NCBI GenBank assembly: GCA_004352715.1 | Contig: SCFE01000024.1 | Span: 1,793,305 to 1,857,304, forward strand | Direction of reading: 5' to 3' | Length of the DNA: 64,000 bases | DNA from: Hofstenia miamia | Lineage: Eukaryota > Xenacoelomorpha > Acoela | Shown here: in pieces, positions 57,463 to 64,000 of the stretch | Numbering within the stretch: position 1 is the stretch's first letter | How the letters are laid out: each line of letters starts with the position of its first letter | The notes under the pieces: generated by a model | What the model saw: only the letters and a program-made list of their open reading frames with translations | Databases searched by the model: none | Told to the model about the DNA's origin: nothing | Translations under genes and position numbers: made by a program

Positions 57463-60359
57463 GTTAGTTTCTTATCCATAAACCTACCATTTTATTTTAT
57501 TGTTTAAATACACGGGGTTTAGCGAATTGGTATAGACTTAATGTTTTGATACAGAATCCTGAATGCTTATATGGATTTTTACTTTAAACCGGGGGTCGCG
57601 CATCCAAAAATCTGTTAGTGAGCAGCTATTTATACTTTAATTTTTTAAAAAGTTTATAATATTGAATTCCCACAACCACATTGTGGATGCAAGAAAGAAA
57701 AATATATCTTGTAAGGCATTGCGCATGATATTGTAGAAGTTTTGCGCTGAATTAGTCTAATTTACATTTATAAACCACAGAAATCATTCAAAAATTCTGA
57801 AAATCTCTAAAAAATTGGGTGATCTAGGTATTCAACCCTCTTATGGCGCGGGGCCACTAATTTAGATTTAAATTTACATTGTTTACATAAGTTTGATTGC
57901 AATAAGAATTCCCAAAATGTACCTTTAAGCCACAGAAAATGTTGAATTTTTGTAAGACCTGTGCTATAGAATTGTGGAGGGGTTTTTTGCCCCTCCAAGG
58001 AAGTACTGTTTTTCCGCTGATGGTCTGCTAGAGTGATTTCTCAAAAAGTACTTTTCGCCTAAGTCGGCCCAAATTAAATTTCCATGTTGATTTTGATCCC
58101 TGACTGGCTACAATAAAAAATATTTATTATCTTTATAAATTTACATCCAAAGAAAACGAATCTCATTTGAACATTTGAATGATTGCAGAAATGGAGCATC
58201 TTGACAAGTGCCTGTTCTCCTTAAGTGCATTTATTTTTACATTTTATTATACAATTGAAGACATGGCAATCAATTGTAAAAAAATAATTTTTAATACTAT
58301 TTACTCTTATTAAATGCTTCTGTCTGACATCATTTTGATAATGCCAATTAAAATTCATCACTTGTTTTTTCCAAGGTAAAAGATGCAGTTTATACTGCAT
58401 TCATTCCGATGTAATTGGTATTAATTTCATAAGGGAAAATTTATATAACAGTTATCCGGAAAGAAATAATCTGACAAATTCAGTCGTGTACGCAATTCGT
58501 CGGATTGATAATTTATCGTCTATTAAAAGACTGTCGTGTAAACGATGTCAAAACTCCAATCTTGTTGCTACTTATTGCCTTTAATTGCTTTTAAGTAGAA
58601 GACAGCCTGTCAAATCACAGATATTTGATGTTAAGAGAATACAACCACAAATCATATTTTGCTAACTCAAAATATTTATGTCAGTTTTATTCGTAATTCA
58701 AAATTCTTTTCCCACCAAGTGTAGTTATACTTTTATGTAGTTTAATTATTTACAAGAATTTCTGCGTATAATGGGGCGAATTTTGTCGTTTCTTATAATA
58801 ATATTTGCAGCACATAGAAATTGAAACGAACCGTTTTCTTAAAAACTTGAATCTTTTGTTATTTCTTAGTCTAAAATGTCGCCAACATTTTTCAACAATT
58901 TTTTCTAACCGTATTGAGAAATTCGGAAATCTTTTTATATTGACATACACAAAGGTGAATGTGTTCCCATGTAATCGTGAAAATTTGTGTAAAAAATTAT
59001 TCGATTTTTTTAAAGAAAAATTCGAACTGCCCCTGCATTTAATGTTCGGATAATGAGGAGAATTAAACAGTGATCTGCAACCTTTTTTTACTTACCTACT
59101 CCTTACTTAATATCTTATATTCACCGTATAGCCAATCATAAAAAAAATACAGTTTGACTAAGTATTCAAAATATTTGATTGAAGTTCTCGTCAACATGAC
59201 CAGCATACGCTTCTACTTATATTTGGCAAATTATAAACTAAAAACAGTAAAATTGAAGGGGGGGGGAATATCTGATTTCAACACAGACTACAAATGACTT
59301 TAAAACTTCTATTGAAAATGCTGGCCCAGAGTTTTAACCGTAAAACCAAGAATGAAGCGAGTTCGGGCCAAGAATTGTTCAAAATTGTATTAATAAATAT
59401 ACATTTTTTCTCTTACATTAAAATATTATGTTAACTCTTATATGATTAATTTTTTATTTACAAAAATATCTTATAATGGTTTTGGATATAACGAGCCTGG
59501 GCTGAATTTTACCGAACCGGGCTGGGTTTGGGTTATGACTGAAAGGTCCTGGGGTTTGTTGGTGTCTGGCTTAACTCTAATGAGACTGGGCTTTTTAACA
59601 TACGTGAAGGGTTGGATTGTGGTAAAATTACCCTCCTAATTATTTTCTGTTCTAGTGATCCAATCAGTGGTAAGCCTAAAAATTAGCCTTTCTAAAAAAG
59701 TAATCAGCACTTTTTAGAGTTATGTATGACTTTTTGTAATTTTCGATGCATTGTTGTCTCTGATTGAATAATAGCCCAAAATGTTTTTTTATCATTATCA
59801 AAGAAATATACCTTATAAACATATACACACTCACTTACAAACCATTATCAAAATACAGGTCAATGGAGGGGATACGATTAGATTGTATACCATCCAAATT
59901 TAAAACTCCATCCAAAAAATTTCCTTAAAATTGTCTTAGAGAAATTAATCAACCCAAACATTTCTGAAAATGCGTAAAATTGAATTTGATGCTATTAGAA
60001 TTCTTGGTGGGCCTTCGACCTCAATTTTTTCTAATAATCAAATATTGGCGAAGGGTACATTTTCCTCCTTCCTTAACTAAGTAGAATTAATATCAGTAGG
60101 AACCAATGTGAGATCATTGTGAACTCTTACTCTATTTCGGGCTTTTGTTTTTATGACTGTCACAGTGCTAAATTTATTTTGAGCAAGGTAAGTGATGCAA
60201 TCACGGAGTGCAATCGTGAATGTTTAAATGTTAGTGTAATGCTTTAATATTAATGAGTGCGGCTCATGGGCAGTAATGTCAGGGATAACTTTCTTTCTGC
60301 TGGCTTATAAGTCACTGGCCAGCTTTTACTTTGCCTTGTATGAAGCAGCTTTACTGTGT

Positions 60360-60640
60360 CACACTGGTTTCTTGGTTGCAGCAGGCGCTCACTAATTTAC
60401 TACTGTTAGTAGCCTTAGTTGGCCAAAATGGGAAAGGCGCAACCCTCTCAACGGAAGTTCGGCCTTCGGTTGCACTACACTGATCAGACTCGACACATAT
60501 CAGCGCTCAACATGCCTTGGGTCGCCAGGGAATTCTCAAGGTTAAACCGGCCTTCGTGGGAATACGTCTAGAGATAAGATCTGAACCGGGATCGTGATAT
60601 CATTCATTGTCAACTGGGCCAGTAAACCCGGCCAATATCA
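60360..60640. other. GC-richer patch of unknown nature
   Basis: About 280 bases are much richer in G and C than the surrounding intron. The octamer GGCCTTCG occurs twice (near 60465 and 60550). I see no tRNA, rRNA or coding pattern. It could be part of an old transposable element or SINE. Confidence 0.4.
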
Positions 60641-60904
60641 ATATAATTTCTCCCACTTTTATAATGCAACAAACTATATTTTTGATTCGGTTTAATGAAA
60701 TCAGTGCACATTTTTAATGGCACTAACAATCTATGAACCCAATTTATAATAATTTTAGATTTCTAATGTACTAACAAGGCCCTTTTGGGTATTTCTGGTG
60801 ATCATGAACACTCAAGATTTGCTTACGTAATCCTTAGAGGTCCATTGATGTAAAGCTCATTAGAGCAGCAATTACTTTCAACTATTGGTTTTCTGTAAAT
60901 ACAC

Positions 60905-60985
60905 TTCTCAAGCCCGTGTTTTTTGGATTTTGGATATCTTTATTAGTTTGTGAATTATGAGCGTTTAAAAATTTTTACATTTTTT
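60905..60985 (+). repeat. SINE-like interspersed repeat, copy 4
   Basis: Reads GATTTTGGATATCTTTATTA then GTTTGTGAATTATGAGCGTT and TAAAAATTTTT. It aligns with the copies near 3.2 kb, 5.2 kb and (reverse) 43.4 kb. The 5' part with the CTCTATC block is not clear in this copy. Confidence 0.6.
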
Positions 60986-61753
60986 TAAAGACATCACACT
61001 TAAAAAATTTCTTGGTTGTGTAAGATTAACTATTTCCGTAGGAAGTAAACAATATAAGCATCCAGCACCAATTTTGGTTTGGTAGTAATCTGAATACTTA
61101 GCTACTCCGAATCAAACCTAGGTCAAACCAACCTACTCCAATATTGAACTGTTCACTGTTTTTTTACTTCCTCGTTTATATGCATTACCTCACAATTGTA
61201 GGAATGGACAAACTCAAAGTATGTAAAATATTTTTGATACTTATGAATTAATGGAAATATTGAGTTCCTTGGTTAGTCTATGCTTTTCCAAATGAACATT
61301 TGATTTGTACATCATTAATGACATGATAATGGATTCACGTCAGAATCACCTTTCCTTTCATGAACATGTTATCCTGCGTCTAAACTAACAGTGCGCCATT
61401 ATTACTACATTTGCCACACAATGCGCTATGCAAATCAGCATAAAAGAAGCGGTTATTGTTTTAATGACTACCTGCGGCCATCAACGCTGATTTGGGAAAC
61501 AACTATTCGATTTAAGTTACCAATGTGACCTTGGGCTATATCACAATCATCGCGCTGTTTATCTTTTTCTTAACGCGACCAGACAAACTCACACCAACAT
61601 TTGCTATTAATAAAGTTTTAGGAATATTGACACATCCTAAGTCAAACATTGTAGTAATGTGGGGGTACGCGGTACGGTGGCGCCCATAATTATTGTCGGG
61701 ACCGGCGAGTACGAGTAAGCTTTCAATTCCACATTATGTCCATTATAAATGAA

Positions 61754-61754
<1 letters not shown>

Positions 61755-61790
<36 letters not shown>
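61755..61790. repeat. (TA)n microsatellite
   Basis: Uninterrupted TA run in the last intron. Confidence 0.95.
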
Positions 61791-61792
<2 letters not shown>

Positions 61793-62539
61793 AAAAAATA
61801 TAGTTTCAAGTTGGGATAGGTACGGGTAAGAAAGTATTTTCTGGCAGGCTTGATATTATAGTGTAAAAATCAAAGGAGTAGTTTAGAGTTCATTGAAAAA
61901 CCATAATTTTTCTATATTTAGCACATGTCTGCTTAGAAAAGATATGCAAAATATGAACTGACTTTATTTAATGATGATCTATGGACTGTTCTTTGAATGT
62001 TCTATTCAAAACTTCCAAGCCTTTTACGCCGTCTTAATAAAAGAAAAAGAAGCACACAACGGATTACGTTGTAATTTTAATCATTTTTTATGCAATTGAA
62101 TACAAGTCTCATAGGACCCGTCGGACTATGAGAGATCCTAAATTATAAAGCAAAACTAGGATTTAGCAAATCCTCGCTGTATAGGACCTCTTTATAAAAA
62201 ATATGAAATTTCTGTAGGTAGTTGTTTATTGAAAAGCAATTTGGTTATAAGAAGGGTTCTTATCCGTCAGACTTTTCATTACTTATTTTGTCAAGTCAGA
62301 ATTCGCAGTGTTTCACTTAACAGATTCATCTAATTACAATGTAGAGTAACATGTAAATCAGTTAGTAAACCGACTAACGTCACAAGCAAATGGGCTAATG
62401 AGATCTATTACTCATTAACACGTTGTTGCACCATTCATTTTGCTTAAGGAATTCATTGTTTATAAAAAAAAGCATACAAAATGTCGATGTGATTCATTTT
62501 TAATGCTCAACTTTACATTTTCTGTGTAAATTTTAATCC

Positions 62540-63379
62540 CATTCATGTTAGGTAATACCCTCTCTATTAAACTTTTTAAAAATTGCATACGGAATTGCTC
62601 AATTCCAAATATATGGAAAAGATGTTATAGTACACCAATTTAAAAAAGTGGATGTAAAAAAATGTTAGGAACTATAGACCAATAAGTATTTTGGCTAAGA
62701 TTGGACTCATATTTAAAAGGATTACATTTTGGAATCTTTAACCCATCATAAGAAATTCTCTATCAAATAATCAATTTGGTTTTACCAATAAAAGATCAAC
62801 TGTTGCACAATTATTATCATATTTAGATAATGTCTATAAGGAATTTGATGAAAATAAATCATATCTACATTATATATGGATTTTAGCAAAGCATTTGATA
62901 AAGTTCCACATGGAAAATTAATTGAAAAACTCCAATTATTCAAAATTGGTGGAAATTTTTTAAAATTATTAGCATCATACTTGAAAAATCGTCGACAAGT
63001 GGTAAAATTTCTTAATATCGTATCAAAGTCCTGTATTATTACAAGTGGTGTTCCACAGGGATCAATTTTAGCTCCAATGCTATTTTTAGCTTTTATAAAT
63101 GACTTCCAAATTGTTGTCAATCACTTTGCTACATTTTTGTTGATGATGTGAAGATTTCTAACAATAATTTTCTAGAATTAGTGGTTGATACTGAAAGAAT
63201 TATAAAATGGGCTGCAAGTAATAAAATGAAATGTAAATTCCACAAGTCTCATTTAATGAGTATCAATTCTTCATACATAGCGCATAAAATAGAAACTGAA
63301 AATCTTCAGATTGATACTTCCAAACATGTGAATGATTTAGGAGTTAATATATCGTATAATTTATTGTGGTCATATCATA
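62540..63379 (+). mobile_element. second LINE reverse-transcriptase relic, cut by the gap
   Basis: Across frames: a SNNQFGFTNKRSTVAQLLSY segment, DFSKAFDKVPHGKLIEKLQL (RT motif), SGVPQGSILAPMLFLAFIND (RT motif), then FVDDVKIS, a variant of the catalytic box with both aspartates kept, and a following RT thumb-like part. Frameshifts occur, one of them just before the FVDD box. It differs from the LINE in intron 6 in sequence and in its catalytic box, so it is a separate family. The 3' end is lost in the N gap at 63380. Confidence 0.85.
62876..63151 (+). pseudogene. RT core fragment of the second LINE
   Basis: This 91-codon open frame carries the 'D-F-S-K-A-F-D-x-V-x-H' and 'S-G-V-P-Q-G-S-x-L-x-P-x-L-F' reverse-transcriptase motifs. 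It runs out of frame just before the FVDD box, so the copy cannot give an active enzyme. No adjacent endonuclease was seen. Confidence 0.85.
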
Positions 63380-64000
63380 NNNNNNNNNNNNNNNNNNNNN
63401 NNNNNNNNNNNNNNNNNNNNNNNNNNNNNNNNNNNNNNNNNNNNNNNNNNNNNNNNNNNNNNNNNNNNNNNNNNNNNNNNNNNNNNNNNNNNNNNNNNNN
63501 NNNNNNNNNNNNNNNNNNNNNNNNNNNNNNNNNNNNNNNNNNNNNNNNNNNNNNNNNNNNNNNNNNNNNNNNNNNNNNNNNNNNNNNNNNNNNNNNNNNN
63601 NNNNNNNNNNNNNNNNNNNNNNNNNNNNNNNNNNNNNNNNNNNNNNNNNNNNNNNNNNNNNNNNNNNNNNNNNNNNNNNNNNNNNNNNNNNNNNNNNNNN
63701 NNNNNNNNNNNNNNNNNNNNNNNNNNNNNNNNNNNNNNNNNNNNNNNNNNNNNNNNNNNNNNNNNNNNNNNNNNNNNNNNNNNNNNNNNNNNNNNNNNNN
63801 NNNNNNNNNNNNNNNNNNNNNNNNNNNNNNNNNNNNNNNNNNNNNNNNNNNNNNNNNNNNNNNNNNNNNNNNNNNNNNNNNNNNNNNNNNNNNNNNNNNN
63901 NNNNNNNNNNNNNNNNNNNNNNNNNNNNNNNNNNNNNNNNNNNNNNNNNNNNNNNNNNNNNNNNNNNNNNNNNNNNNNNNNNNNNNNNNNNNNNNNNNNN
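63380..64000. other. assembly gap (N)
   Basis: All N to the end of the window. It cuts the second LINE. Confidence 1.

Larger units (their letters stand above)
57463..62539 (+). other. intron 16, at least 5 kb, no further exon found
   Basis: AT-rich. A fourth SINE-like copy lies at about 60905-60985 and a GC-richer patch at about 60360-60640. A (TA)n run is at 61755-61790. No segment continues the CSPG repeat in the phase left by exon 16, so the intron probably extends past the right-hand LINE and gap. Confidence 0.6.

Noticed and set aside
60360-60640. Possible tRNA or 5S gene in the GC-richer patch
   Set aside because: No B-box of the GGTTCGANNCC type and no cloverleaf pairing could be found by eye.

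Overview
This is an AT-rich, intron-rich metazoan genomic window, not a bacterial or viral one. It has many (TA)n microsatellites, kilobase-scale introns, relics of LINE and DNA transposons, and assembly gaps. The lineage cannot be fixed from the sequence. A FRAS1/FREM-type extracellular-matrix gene points to an animal, probably an invertebrate given the AT content and transposon mix.

One host gene on the + strand dominates. I could chain 16 internal coding exons between 2551 and 57462. Every exon-exon junction keeps the reading phase, and the joined product is about 1,485 residues with no start or stop codon in the window. It reads as about twelve successive CSPG (NG2-like) repeats of the FRAS1/FREM family: a sheet-forming segment, a 'D-x-D' and 'P-x-x-G' core, a 'FTQ-x-D' segment, an 'I-x-Y-x-H' segment, then an 'N/D-x-x-P-P' linker. 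These proteins are secreted or membrane-anchored basement-membrane proteins. The signal peptide, the first repeat's start, any Calx-beta domains and the C-terminus lie outside the window.

The introns carry the rest. In order: a small GGGACC-type dispersed repeat (about 1090 and 12.9 kb); a SINE-like interspersed repeat (four copies); a hAT-like transposase relic (15.6 kb); a nearly complete KRBA2-like integrase-type DNA transposon with 59-bp inverted ends (19046-21081, opposite strand); an internally deleted Tc1/mariner element with TA target duplication (21232-21875); a decayed LINE with a (TTG)n tail (about 32.3-34.2 kb); and a second LINE running into the terminal gap (about 62.5-63.4 kb).

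Most N positions sit exactly at the joints of near-identical direct duplications (4486-4852, 34170-36196, 39170-40361). These look like unmerged haplotypes or gap-filling artefacts rather than biology. I found no clear novel multi-gene system. The most notable items are the transposon whose transposase is interrupted by a copy of its own sub-terminal repeat, the Tc1 deletion derivative beside it, the host gene's uniform TAG/AAG splice acceptors (no CAG), and acceptor-donor juxtapositions at three exon starts.
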